DNA of 64,000 nt from MH13 sp042140245 (GTDB lineage: Bacteria > Pseudomonadota > Alphaproteobacteria > Rhizobiales > MH13). Location: assembly GCF_042140245.1 (NCBI RefSeq), contig NZ_CP159483.1:2108001-2172000 (forward strand), in the 5' to 3' direction. Under the pieces are notes generated by a model. It was not told the origin of the DNA. It searched no databases and worked only from the letters and a program-made list of their open reading frames with translations. A program made the translations under genes and the position numbers. Shown piece after piece: positions 25,996-34,427 of the stretch. Within the stretch, counting starts at the first letter, position 1, and each line of letters starts with the position of its first letter.

Positions 25996-27083
25996 TGTCA
26001 CTTGTTCTTGAAGGTGTCTCAAAGTCCGTTGCTGGAACGACGCACATCTTCCCAACCGATCTGGAGCTGCAGAGCGGCACAATGAACGTGCTGCTTGGGC
26101 CGACCCTGTCGGGCAAAACCACGCTGATGCGGCTGATGGCTGGCTTGGACGCGCCCAACACAGGGCGGGTGATTTGGAACGGCGAAGATGTCACCGGTCA
26201 GCGGGTGCAGGACCGCAAGGTCGCCATGGTCTATCAGCAGTTTATCAACTACCCGTCGATGACGGTCTACGAGAACATCGCATCACCTTTGCGTCTTTTG
26301 AAAATGAGCGCTGGTGAGATCGATAAGGCGGTTCAAGACGTCGCTGAGTTGATGAAGCTAACGCCAATGCTCCAGCGCAAGCCGCTTGAGCTTTCCGGTG
26401 GCCAGCAGCAGCGCTGTGCTTTGGCGCGGGCACTGGTGAAGAATGCCGGTTTGGTGCTGCTTGATGAGCCACTGGCGAACCTTGATTACAAGCTGCGCGA
26501 AGAGCTGCGCGTCGAGATTCCCAAAATTTTTGAGCGGTCTGGAGCGATCTTTGTCTACGCCACGACCGAGCCGGAGGAGGCGCTACTGCTGGGCGGTAAC
26601 ACAGCTGCCATGTGGGAAGGCAAAATCACCCAGTTTGGGCCAACCCCCGATGTTTATCGCCAGCCCAACACTGCCACCACGGCGCGTGTTTTTTCTGATC
26701 CGCCAATGAACTTTCTCTCCGTGACAAAGACAGGCGACACGCTGTCTTTCGGCGATGGTCAGACGGCTCCAGCGGTCAAGCAACTGACAGGCGTGTCGGA
26801 CGGTAAATATCTGGCCGGCTTCCGCCCCAATCACGTTGAGCTGCACCGCCACGTCGATGGCGCCATGGAATTCAACACCAAGCTATCGGTCACTGAAATC
26901 ACGGGCTCGGAGACTTTTGTGCATCTGGATCATCATGGGGAGCCATGGGTCGGGCTGATCCATGGTGTTCACGAGTTGGAGCTGGGGAAAGAGCTGAAGG
27001 TCTATCTGGATACCGACCACGCCTACATCTTCTCCCAGGATGGCGAACTGGTTGCACCGGCTCCATACGCGGAGGCTGCGTAG
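25995..27083 (+). CDS. glpS: Glycerol ABC transporter ATPase GlpS
   Basis: A 362-residue CUT1-like ATPase of the GlpSTPQUV glycerol importer. Walker A is GPTLSGKT (35-42), the signature is an intact LSGGQ (133-137) and Walker B is LVLLDEP (from 153). The switch position, normally His in VTHDQ, reads ATTEP (Thr at about 191), so the catalytic histidine is missing. A TOBE-like C-terminal domain follows. The start at 25995 overlaps the glpD stop; a longer frame from 25917 would lie inside glpD. It should pair with GlpT, whose defects are complementary. Confidence 0.92.
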   Translation: MSLVLEGVSKSVAGTTHIFPTDLELQSGTMNVLLGPTLSGKTTLMRLMAGLDAPNTGRVIWNGEDVTGQRVQDRKVAMVYQQFINYPSMTVYENIASPLRLLKMSAGEIDKAVQDVAELMKLTPMLQRKPLELSGGQQQRCALARALVKNAGLVLLDEPLANLDYKLREELRVEIPKIFERSGAIFVYATTEPEEALLLGGNTAAMWEGKITQFGPTPDVYRQPNTATTARVFSDPPMNFLSVTKTGDTLSFGDGQTAPAVKQLTGVSDGKYLAGFRPNHVELHRHVDGAMEFNTKLSVTEITGSETFVHLDHHGEPWVGLIHGVHELELGKELKVYLDTDHAYIFSQDGELVAPAPYAEAA

Positions 27084-27085
27084 GT

Positions 27086-28183
27086 ATGGCCAAGATCACG
27101 TTTGAAAATCTCGCGCATTCTTATCTGCCCAATCCTAAGGGTGAGGAGGACTATGCGCTTAAAGAGATGAACCATGAATGGACCGATGGTGAAGCCTATG
27201 CGCTGCTTGGTTCATCGGGCTGTGGCAAGACCACGCTGCTCAATATCATCTCTGGATTGCTACAGCCGAGCCAAGGGCAGATCTTCTTCAACGGAGATGA
27301 TGTCACCCATGCACCGACGGCCGAGCGCAACATCGCTCAGGTTTTTCAGTTTCCGGTCGTGTACGACACGATGACCGTGCGCGATAATCTTGCGTTTCCG
27401 CTGCGCAACCGTGGCGCCGATGCGGCTTACATCGCGCAGCGTGTGCAGACGGTGGCTAAGATGATCGGAATGGAAGACGGCCTTAATCGCAAGGCGCGAG
27501 GTCTGACCGCCGATGCCAAGCAAAAGATTTCACTCGGTCGCGGCATGGTGCGTGAGGATGTCAACGCGCTTTTGTTCGACGAGCCGCTGACGGTTATCGA
27601 CCCGCATTTGAAGTGGGAACTGCGTACACAGTTGAAGTCACTGCACCATGAGTTCGGTCACACCATGATTTACGTGACCCACGATCAGACCGAGGCACTG
27701 ACCTTCGCTGACAAGGTGGTGGTTATGTATGACGGTCGCGTGGTCCAGATCGGCACGCCTGAAGAGTTGTTTGAACGCCCCGAGCACACCTTTGTGGGTT
27801 ATTTTATCGGCTCTCCAGGGATGAACTTGCTGGATGCCTCACTTGAAGGTGCCATGGCCAAGATCACAGCTGGCACCGTGGATTTAGGGGTTGGGTATGG
27901 TTCGGCCAGCGGCAAGGTTCAGATCGGCGTTCGGCCTGAGTTTGTGAAAGTTGCCAGCGGTGGTGACGGTCTTCCTGCAAGCATTGAGCGGGTGGAAGAT
28001 GTTGGTCGGCACAAGATTGTTCGCCTTGATTTGGGCGGCGACAGCATAAGCGCGATCGTCAGCGAAGAGCAGGCTGTTCCTTCCTCTGACGTAAGAGTCA
28101 CTTTCGACCCGGCCAAGATCAATGTTTATGCCGATGACTGGCGTGTGGCGCCCCTGGAAGAGCAAAAAGGGGAGGCCGCCTGA
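27086..28183 (+). CDS. glpT: Glycerol ABC transporter ATPase GlpT
   Basis: A 365-residue second ATPase of the glycerol importer. Walker A GSSGCGKT (42-49), Walker B ALLFDEP (161-167) and the switch His in VTHDQ (His 199) are intact. The ABC signature is degenerate: LTADA at 140-144 stands where LSGGQ is expected. A C-terminal TOBE-like domain is present. The start at 27086 is 2 bp after the glpS stop; longer in-frame starts would lie inside glpS. With GlpS it would form a heterodimer with one complete and one degenerate ATP site. Confidence 0.92.
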   Translation: MAKITFENLAHSYLPNPKGEEDYALKEMNHEWTDGEAYALLGSSGCGKTTLLNIISGLLQPSQGQIFFNGDDVTHAPTAERNIAQVFQFPVVYDTMTVRDNLAFPLRNRGADAAYIAQRVQTVAKMIGMEDGLNRKARGLTADAKQKISLGRGMVREDVNALLFDEPLTVIDPHLKWELRTQLKSLHHEFGHTMIYVTHDQTEALTFADKVVVMYDGRVVQIGTPEELFERPEHTFVGYFIGSPGMNLLDASLEGAMAKITAGTVDLGVGYGSASGKVQIGVRPEFVKVASGGDGLPASIERVEDVGRHKIVRLDLGGDSISAIVSEEQAVPSSDVRVTFDPAKINVYADDWRVAPLEEQKGEAA

Positions 28184-29055
28184 TGAACAAGACGGACAAT
28201 CAAAAGGCTTGGTTCCTAGTACTGCCCGTTCTGGTGCTGGTGGCGTTTTCGGCCATCATCCCGTTGATGACGGTGGTGAATTATTCTGTACAGGACACGT
28301 TCGGGAACAATGTCTTCTTCCCTGCTGGCCTGGAATGGTTTCGAGAGACTCTTCAGTCGGACCGCATGTGGGCCTCTTTCGGGCGGCAGTTGATGTTTTC
28401 CGGCATCATCCTGCTGATCCAAATTCCCCTTGGCGTCTACATCGCGCTGAACATGCCCAAGAAAGGTTTCTGGGTTTCGTTCTGCTTGGTGGTGATGTCG
28501 CTGCCGTTGCTGATCCCCTGGAACGTGGTGGGCACGATTTGGCAGATCTTTGGCCGTGTCGATATCGGCTTGCTTGGTTACACGCTCGATGCTGTTGGCA
28601 TTGACTACAATTACACACAGGACGCGTTTGATGCCTGGTTCACGCTGATCCTGATGGATGTTTGGCATTGGACGTCGCTGGTCGCTCTGCTGGCCTATGC
28701 CGGTTTGCAGTCGATCCCTGATGCCTACTACCAAGCTGCAAAAATCGACCAGGCGAGCCGCTGGAGCGTGTTTCGGTACATCGAATTGCCCAAGATGATG
28801 GGCGTGCTGATGATCGCAATCCTGCTGCGCTTCATGGACAGTTTCATGATCTACACCGAGCCCTTTGTGGTCACCGGTGGTGGGCCTGGCAGCTCGACCA
28901 ACTTCCTTTCGATCGACCTTGTGAAGATTGCTCTTGGCCAACTCGACCTTGGGCCAGCGGCGGCTTACTCGATCATGTACTTCCTGGTTATCCTCTTGAT
29001 TTCCTGGGTGTTCTTCACGGTGATGACCAATATCGACAAGAAGGATGGCGTGTGA
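28183..29055 (+). CDS. glpP: Glycerol ABC transporter permease GlpP
   Basis: A 290-residue inner-membrane permease of the sugar/glycerol family with six predicted membrane segments. The EAA loop region is YYQAAKIDQASRWSVFRYIELPKM (about residues 185-208). It forms the pore with GlpQ. ATG overlaps the glpT stop by one base (TGATG), so the operon is translationally coupled. Membership of the glycerol importer is inferred from the complete glpDSTPQUV order around it. Confidence 0.92.
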   Translation: MNKTDNQKAWFLVLPVLVLVAFSAIIPLMTVVNYSVQDTFGNNVFFPAGLEWFRETLQSDRMWASFGRQLMFSGIILLIQIPLGVYIALNMPKKGFWVSFCLVVMSLPLLIPWNVVGTIWQIFGRVDIGLLGYTLDAVGIDYNYTQDAFDAWFTLILMDVWHWTSLVALLAYAGLQSIPDAYYQAAKIDQASRWSVFRYIELPKMMGVLMIAILLRFMDSFMIYTEPFVVTGGGPGSSTNFLSIDLVKIALGQLDLGPAAAYSIMYFLVILLISWVFFTVMTNIDKKDGV

Positions 29056-29855
29056 TGATCAACCGCAAAGCCATCGTGATGGCGATCTATCTGATCTTCC
29101 TCTTCCTGCCGATCTATTGGCTCATCAATATGAGCCTGAAGACCAATGCAGAGATTCTTGGCGGGCTGACAATCTGGCCAAACAATCTGACGTTCGAGAA
29201 CTATGTAACGATCCTCACCGACCCCAGCTGGTACATGGGTTATGTGAACTCGATTATCTACGTGACGCTGAATACGGTCATCAGTTTGGCGGTTGCGTTG
29301 CCTGCCGCTTATGCGTTCAGCCGTTACAACTTTTTGGGCGATAAACACCTTTTCTTTTGGTTGCTGACCAACCGCATGGCCCCACCCGCTGTGTTCGCGC
29401 TGCCGTTCTTCCAGCTTTATGGCTCGGTTGGCTTGTTTGACACGCATATCGCGGTTGCGCTGGCGCATACGCTTTTCAATGTGCCGCTGGCGGTTTGGAT
29501 CCTGGAAGGGTTCATGCGCGGCGTGCCCAAGGAGATCGATGAGACCGCCTACATTGACGGCTACTCATTCCCAAAATTCTTCGTGAAAATTTTCATGCCG
29601 TTGATTGCCTCTGGCATCGGGGTGGCAGCGTTCTTCTGCTTCATGTTCTCATGGGTGGAACTGCTGCTCTCACGCACGCTGACAGCCACCGAAGCCAAGC
29701 CAATTGCGGCCATCATGACTCGCACCGTTGGCGCCTCGGGCATTGATTGGGGTGTGCTGGCCGCTGCCGGTGTTCTGACCATCGTGCCGGGCGCTTTGGT
29801 GATCTACTTCGTGCGCAATTACATCGCCAAGGGCTTTGCCTTGGGGCGCGTTTAA
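29055..29855 (+). CDS. glpQ: Glycerol ABC transporter permease GlpQ
   Basis: A 266-residue MalG-like permease with six membrane segments. The EAA loop is VPKEIDETAYIDGYSFPKFF (about residues 156-175). ATG at 29055 overlaps the glpP stop by one base; a GTG one codon upstream is an alternative. It is the second half of the glycerol translocation pore. The stop at 29855 is followed by 24 bp with an AAAGGAG site for the next small membrane gene. Confidence 0.91.
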   Translation: MINRKAIVMAIYLIFLFLPIYWLINMSLKTNAEILGGLTIWPNNLTFENYVTILTDPSWYMGYVNSIIYVTLNTVISLAVALPAAYAFSRYNFLGDKHLFFWLLTNRMAPPAVFALPFFQLYGSVGLFDTHIAVALAHTLFNVPLAVWILEGFMRGVPKEIDETAYIDGYSFPKFFVKIFMPLIASGIGVAAFFCFMFSWVELLLSRTLTATEAKPIAAIMTRTVGASGIDWGVLAAAGVLTIVPGALVIYFVRNYIAKGFALGRV

Positions 29856-29879
29856 AGCTCGGCTCGAAAGGAGAAACAC

Positions 29880-30158
29880 ATGGACCTTTCCTGGATGGCG
29901 TGGACGTCGCAAACGGCGATCTTCTTCGGCGTTATCGCGCTTTTGCTTCTCACCTTCACGGTGCTTGCCATCAAGTTCCCGGAGACACCCCGCGTCGGTG
30001 TTCTTCGGATCGAAACGACCCGTGGTGATCGGTTGTTCATCACGCTTCTCGGCTCAGCCTTCATCAATCTAGCCTGGCTGGGCTTGGAGGTCGGACCGCA
30101 GCCCTATGCGCTGCTTGCCTGCCTTGTTTATGCCGCGGCGGTTTTTCGCTGGGTGTGA
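29880..30158 (+). CDS. glpU: DUF2160 small membrane protein of the glycerol importer
   Basis: A 92-residue protein with three hydrophobic segments (about residues 10-31, 50-68 and 72-90) joined by a short basic loop, and no signal peptidase site. The DUF2160 family occurs almost only between glpQ and glpV in alphaproteobacterial glycerol operons. An accessory role in the membrane complex is assumed, but its biochemical job is not known. AAAGGAGA lies 6 bases before the start. Confidence 0.85.
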   Translation: MDLSWMAWTSQTAIFFGVIALLLLTFTVLAIKFPETPRVGVLRIETTRGDRLFITLLGSAFINLAWLGLEVGPQPYALLACLVYAAAVFRWV

Positions 30159-30236
30159 CGGGCCAAACCCAGGCGGACCGGTGTCAACAAACCGGCCGCT
30201 TCAAACCAAACTGTTCCAATCCTTTGGGAGGAAACA

Positions 30237-31961
30237 ATGAAGTCAATCCTTAGAACAACCTCAGTGCTTGCGCTGACGGCAGGGCTGTTGCCCGTCATGC
30301 CGGCGTTTGCCGACATGGATGCTGCCACCGCGTTTCTAGATGCGGAGATCGAGCGCTCCGTGCTTAGCCGTGCTGATCAAGAAGCTGAGATGCAGTGGTT
30401 CATTGATGCCGCTGAGCCCTATCAAGGGATGGAAATTCGTGTCGTGTCGGAAACGATCACAACCCACGAGTATGAAGCCAACGTGCTGGCGCCTGCTTTC
30501 ACCGCAATCACCGGCATTCAGGTCACTCACGATCTCATCGGCGAGGGCGATGTGGTTGAGCGTCTGCAGACGCAGATGCAGACCGGCGAAAACATCTATG
30601 ATGCCTATGTGAACGACTCCGATCTGATCGGTACGCACTGGCGCTACCAACAGGTACGCAACCTGACCGATTGGATCGCCGGTGAAGGCGCTGATGTAAC
30701 CAGCCCAACACTGAACCTTGATGATTTCATCGGTCTGGACTTCACCACGGGTCCTGATGGCAAGCTCTATCAGATGCCGACCCAGCAGTTCGCGAACCTT
30801 TATTGGTTCCGCTACGACTGGTTCACCGATGAAAAGAACATGGCCGACTTTGAAGCCGAGTACGGTTATCCGCTCGGTGTGCCGGTAAACTGGACCGCCT
30901 ATGAGCAGATTGCCGAGTTCTTTACGGGTCGTGATCTCTCGCATATGGGCCATGAAGGCGACGTTTACGGCCACATGGACTATGGCCGTCGTGATCCATC
31001 CCTCGGCTGGCGCTTCACCGATGCGTGGATGTCGATGGCTGGCATGGGAGACGTTGGTGAGCCCAATGGTCTACCGGTCGATGAGTGGGGCATTCGTGTG
31101 AACGATGACTCCCAACCTGTCGGTTCCTGCGTTGCTCGTGGCGGTGCCACCAATGGTCCAGCAGCTGTCTACGCCATCGAGAAATACACCGATTGGCTGA
31201 CCAGCTACGCACCACCGGCTGCTGCGGGTATGAACTTCTCTGAATCCGGTCCGATCCCATCGCAGGGCGGCATTGCTCAGCAGATGTTCTGGTACACTGC
31301 TTTCACCGCCGACATGGTGGGTGAGGGTGCTGCTGCCGTGCTCAATGAAGATGGCTCACCGCGTTGGCGCATGGCGCCCAGCCCGCACGGCGTTTACTGG
31401 GAAGAGGGCATGAAAATCGGTTATCAGGATGCTGGTTCCTGGACGCTGATGCAGTCGACTCCAGTGGACCGCGCCCAGGCGGCTTGGCTCTACGCTCAAT
31501 TTGTCACCTCCATGACGGTTGATCTTGAGAAGTCCCATGCTGGTCTGACATTCATCCGTGAATCGACGATCAACCATGAGAGCTTCACTGAGCGTGCGCC
31601 GAACCTTGGCGGCCTTGTCGAGTTCTATCGTTCACCAGCGCGCCTGCAATGGTCGCCAACCGGTACCAATGTACCTGACTACCCACGTCTGGCGCAGCTT
31701 TGGTGGCAGAACATTGGTGATGCTTCCTCGGGCGCTCTGTCGGCCCAAGAGGCTCTCGACAATCTCTGCGCTGAGCAAGAGCGTGTTCTGGAGCGCCTTG
31801 AACGGTCTGGTGTTCAGGGTGATCTAGGTCCTGTTCTCAACGAGGAAATGGACCCAGAGTTCTGGCTAAGCCAGCCAGGTTCTCCCAAAGCTGAGCTTGA
31901 GAACGAAGATGAGCAGCCAATGACTGTCAGCTATGATGAGCTAATCCAGTCTTGGCAGTAA
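30237..31961 (+). CDS. glpV: Glycerol ABC transporter binding protein GlpV
   Basis: A 574-residue periplasmic binding protein, longer than most family 1 binding proteins, as is usual for this glycerol system. A signal peptide of about 23 residues ends at VMPAFAD. The body contains WRYQQVRNLTDWIAGEG and YQMPTQQFANLYWFRYDWF. GGGAGG lies 8 bases upstream. It is the last gene of the operon. No glycerol kinase gene (glpK) follows within the window, so glycerol phosphorylation must be encoded elsewhere. A strong hairpin terminates the operon. Confidence 0.92.
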   Translation: MKSILRTTSVLALTAGLLPVMPAFADMDAATAFLDAEIERSVLSRADQEAEMQWFIDAAEPYQGMEIRVVSETITTHEYEANVLAPAFTAITGIQVTHDLIGEGDVVERLQTQMQTGENIYDAYVNDSDLIGTHWRYQQVRNLTDWIAGEGADVTSPTLNLDDFIGLDFTTGPDGKLYQMPTQQFANLYWFRYDWFTDEKNMADFEAEYGYPLGVPVNWTAYEQIAEFFTGRDLSHMGHEGDVYGHMDYGRRDPSLGWRFTDAWMSMAGMGDVGEPNGLPVDEWGIRVNDDSQPVGSCVARGGATNGPAAVYAIEKYTDWLTSYAPPAAAGMNFSESGPIPSQGGIAQQMFWYTAFTADMVGEGAAAVLNEDGSPRWRMAPSPHGVYWEEGMKIGYQDAGSWTLMQSTPVDRAQAAWLYAQFVTSMTVDLEKSHAGLTFIRESTINHESFTERAPNLGGLVEFYRSPARLQWSPTGTNVPDYPRLAQLWWQNIGDASSGALSAQEALDNLCAEQERVLERLERSGVQGDLGPVLNEEMDPEFWLSQPGSPKAELENEDEQPMTVSYDELIQSWQ

Positions 31962-32012
31962 GCACACGGCCTTAAGCCTTCCTCCCGTCAGAACCATCGG
32001 TTTTGACACGTT

Positions 32013-32047
32013 CCAGGGCCCGGGATCAGTTTGATCTTGGGCCCTGG
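32013..32047 (+). terminator. Intrinsic terminator after glpV
   Basis: CCAGGGCCC at 32013-32021 pairs with GGGCCCTGG at 32039-32047, and an inner GATCA/TGATC pairing lengthens the stem. TTCGTTTT follows on the plus strand. It lies 51 bp after glpV and overlaps the end of the convergent MFS gene, so it may stop transcripts from both sides. Confidence 0.75.
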
Positions 32048-33309
32048 TTCGTTTTAAGCGCAAAGTCTGTTTCTGCGCCCGTTTCGGACAGTTCTCGCGT
32101 CAGGCGACGAGCAATGACCACGCACCCGACCGACAGGCACAAACACCAAGCCCCCATGGTGAGGCCCTGTGCTGGGAATGTGATGCCTTTATCAATCAAC
32201 AGCCCTGTGACGCCGGGCCCTATGGCGGTGGAGACAACCATGATGGTTGTCGCCATGGATCGGATCGAGCCGAGATGCGCGGTGCCGTAGACAAGCGGAA
32301 AAAGAACGCCGAGCAAAGCGCTGTTGATGCCCTGTGTGATGCCAATGAGCCCAAGTGCCAGGTACCACATGCCCACATGATCTGCCGGTCCGACAACAGC
32401 AATACCAAGTCCCATTGGAACCAACAAAAACGGCAGCAGCTTTTGCGCACCAAATCTGTCGCTGGCCCATCCACTTAGGAAGCCAAAAGCAACCGAAAGA
32501 CCTGCATACACCGTGTAGCCTGGTGCCATGGCAAGCAGCGTCCAGCCTTTAACATCGGCCACATGGACTTGATGGAAGAAGATCACCGTGCCGATAAACC
32601 CAGGGGTCAACAGAACAGGCAGCAGGGCTGGCAACAGCCAGTGTCGCGCTGCGTCTTGCCGCGTCCAATGTCGGCCACCCAGGCCAGGTGTGCCGTTTTG
32701 GACGCGCTTGCCTTGCGCGGTTCGACCCTCATGCAGCAGCCAATAGAGGCTTGGCAGAACGATCACGATGAGGATGCCTGAAACGACGAGCCATGTGGTC
32801 TGCCAACCGAGCAGGCCGATTGCCAGCACAGCGGTTAAGGCCAACATCACTTCACCGGTTGGATGACCCAGATTGGTGATGGCAACGGCCTGCCCACGCC
32901 GTGCTTCAAACCAGCGACCCATGGCTGTCATCGCGATGTGCGAAAACATGCCCTGACCGCAAAACCGCAGCGCAAACAGAGACAACCCAAGCATCCAAAC
33001 CCATGGTGAGAGCGCCATACCAAGGGCCGCGACCGCAAATCCGAGAGTGATAGAGGGAGCAAGTTTGTAGAGCGGAATGCTGTCGGCCAAAGAGCCGCGC
33101 CAGAAAAGGAGGGCTGCGGATGCTAGCGTTGCGACGGTGTAGAGGCTGCCCCACTGGCCATCGGTTAATGCGTGCTCTTGTTTGATGAACCCGGCAAACA
33201 GAGAGATGAACCAGGTTTGGCCAAAACCCGATGCGAAGGTCAGCAGAAAGCCTGCGCCGAGCCAGCGGGCGTTGTATTTAACAAAATGAAACAAGAGAGC
33301 GGCACTCAA
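32026..33309 (-). CDS. MFS transporter
   Basis: A 427-residue major facilitator protein with about 12 membrane segments and a short central loop (residues about 195-225, rich in Gly, Gln and Arg). The N-terminal FASGFGQTWFISLFAGF and the AMGRWFEARRGQAVAITNLG loop after segment four resemble carboxylate/organic-anion carriers. The frame appears to begin at TTG (33309), since no ATG lies near the N-terminus and the ribosome-binding site is weak. It lies 56 bp behind a LysR gene on the same strand and back-to-back with the sulfonate cluster, so it may carry a related anion. The substrate is unknown. Confidence 0.82.
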   Translation of the reverse strand: MSAALLFHFVKYNARWLGAGFLLTFASGFGQTWFISLFAGFIKQEHALTDGQWGSLYTVATLASAALLFWRGSLADSIPLYKLAPSITLGFAVAALGMALSPWVWMLGLSLFALRFCGQGMFSHIAMTAMGRWFEARRGQAVAITNLGHPTGEVMLALTAVLAIGLLGWQTTWLVVSGILIVIVLPSLYWLLHEGRTAQGKRVQNGTPGLGGRHWTRQDAARHWLLPALLPVLLTPGFIGTVIFFHQVHVADVKGWTLLAMAPGYTVYAGLSVAFGFLSGWASDRFGAQKLLPFLLVPMGLGIAVVGPADHVGMWYLALGLIGITQGINSALLGVLFPLVYGTAHLGSIRSMATTIMVVSTAIGPGVTGLLIDKGITFPAQGLTMGAWCLCLSVGCVVIARRLTRELSETGAETDFALKTNQGPRSN

Positions 33310-33365
33310 ACAGACAGGGATCTGAACGCAAATGCGCAGATCAAGCGTTTCTCAGATACGCTTGT

Positions 33366-34316
33366 TCAGGCGGATTGAACAGGTCCTGGCATCGTGCCGC
33401 ATTTCGCTTCAGCCCCGTCGATGGGCAGGGACTCCAGAAGCGTCCACATCAGGTCTTCGCTTTTGGTGGTTTCGTCGTTAAGGCGAGCTGCGGTGATCGT
33501 CAGGTCGCAGCTCGGCAGAGTGGCTGAAAGGTCATGCAGGCTCCCAGAGGCAAGTTCCTTGCGTGCCAGCGAAAGCGGAACCCAGGCCACACCAATGGCT
33601 GAAACGGCAAATTCCAAAGCCGCCAAGGTGAGCGCGGTTTCGACCCGCGGTACTGCGTCCGCCAAGCTACGGACACGTGGCAGGATCGTGCGGTCCATCA
33701 CCTGGCCCAAGAATACATCGTTTGGGTAGGCGATGATCGGCAGCTGGCCAGACGAAAAGTGTTCGTTGAGCAGAGCTTTGTTTGCTGCTGAGAACACTGG
33801 AACCAACGTGTCTTTGCCAATGGTGCGCGTTTGGAGAAAATCGGCGGACTGATCAAGCTTTTGATCAGGCACCTGATAGAGAATGGCCAGATCGGCGTGC
33901 CGGGCCAAAAGCAAGCTGAAACAATCGTCTAGATTAGCAGACCGCAGACGCACGTAGAGCTCACTGTGGCGGCTTTGGACGACTTGTAAAAGACGCGGTG
34001 TGAAGGCTGCGGTGAGTGCATGCTGACTGGCAATAACCAAGCGGTTGCCCGACAAGCGACTGCTGCGCTGTAGGTCGGTGGCAAGCTGGCGTAAATTGCC
34101 AACCAGCTTGGCAATCTCGTCCTTGTTCTCATCGGTTGTTGGCTTCAACTGGATCGGCTTACGGGTACGGTCGAAAAGCTCAACCCCCAAATGCTCTTCG
34201 ATCTGTTGGATGCGGCGAGAGAAGGCCGATGGGGTGAGATGCCGTCTGTCAGCCGCTTCTGTGAAGGACCCCGTGTCGGCGACCGCTAGGATGTCCTCAA
34301 GCCATTCTAATCGCAT
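33366..34316 (-). CDS. LysR family transcriptional regulator
   Basis: A 316-residue LysR-type protein with an N-terminal winged helix (residues 1-60, GSFTEAADRRHLTPSAFSRRI) and an effector domain. It is divergent from the CuyA-like gene at 34428 and co-directional with the MFS gene downstream. It is therefore the likely sensor for the organosulfonate cluster, perhaps responding to cysteate or the imported compound. A palindrome with LysR spacing lies between the two genes. Confidence 0.9.
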   Translation of the reverse strand: MRLEWLEDILAVADTGSFTEAADRRHLTPSAFSRRIQQIEEHLGVELFDRTRKPIQLKPTTDENKDEIAKLVGNLRQLATDLQRSSRLSGNRLVIASQHALTAAFTPRLLQVVQSRHSELYVRLRSANLDDCFSLLLARHADLAILYQVPDQKLDQSADFLQTRTIGKDTLVPVFSAANKALLNEHFSSGQLPIIAYPNDVFLGQVMDRTILPRVRSLADAVPRVETALTLAALEFAVSAIGVAWVPLSLARKELASGSLHDLSATLPSCDLTITAARLNDETTKSEDLMWTLLESLPIDGAEAKCGTMPGPVQSA

Positions 34317-34351
34317 GATGATCTTCTAAGTTGCATGTTTTGCATTTTAGA

Positions 34352-34364
34352 TCAAAAATTTTGA
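34352..34364. promoter_or_regulatory. LysR-type palindrome upstream of cuyA-like gene
   Basis: TCAAAA-A-TTTTGA is a perfect palindrome that fits the T-N11-A LysR core. It lies in the 111-bp AT-rich divergent region, 36 bp from the LysR start and 64 bp from the start at 34428. Several TGCA(A/T)-containing repeats surround it. It is a candidate activator site for the cluster. Confidence 0.45.
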
Positions 34365-34427
34365 ATTTGCATTGGTTTTTTTGGTCAGCAAAACTGCAAT
34401 GGTGCAATTTTCGACAAAGGAGTGATC

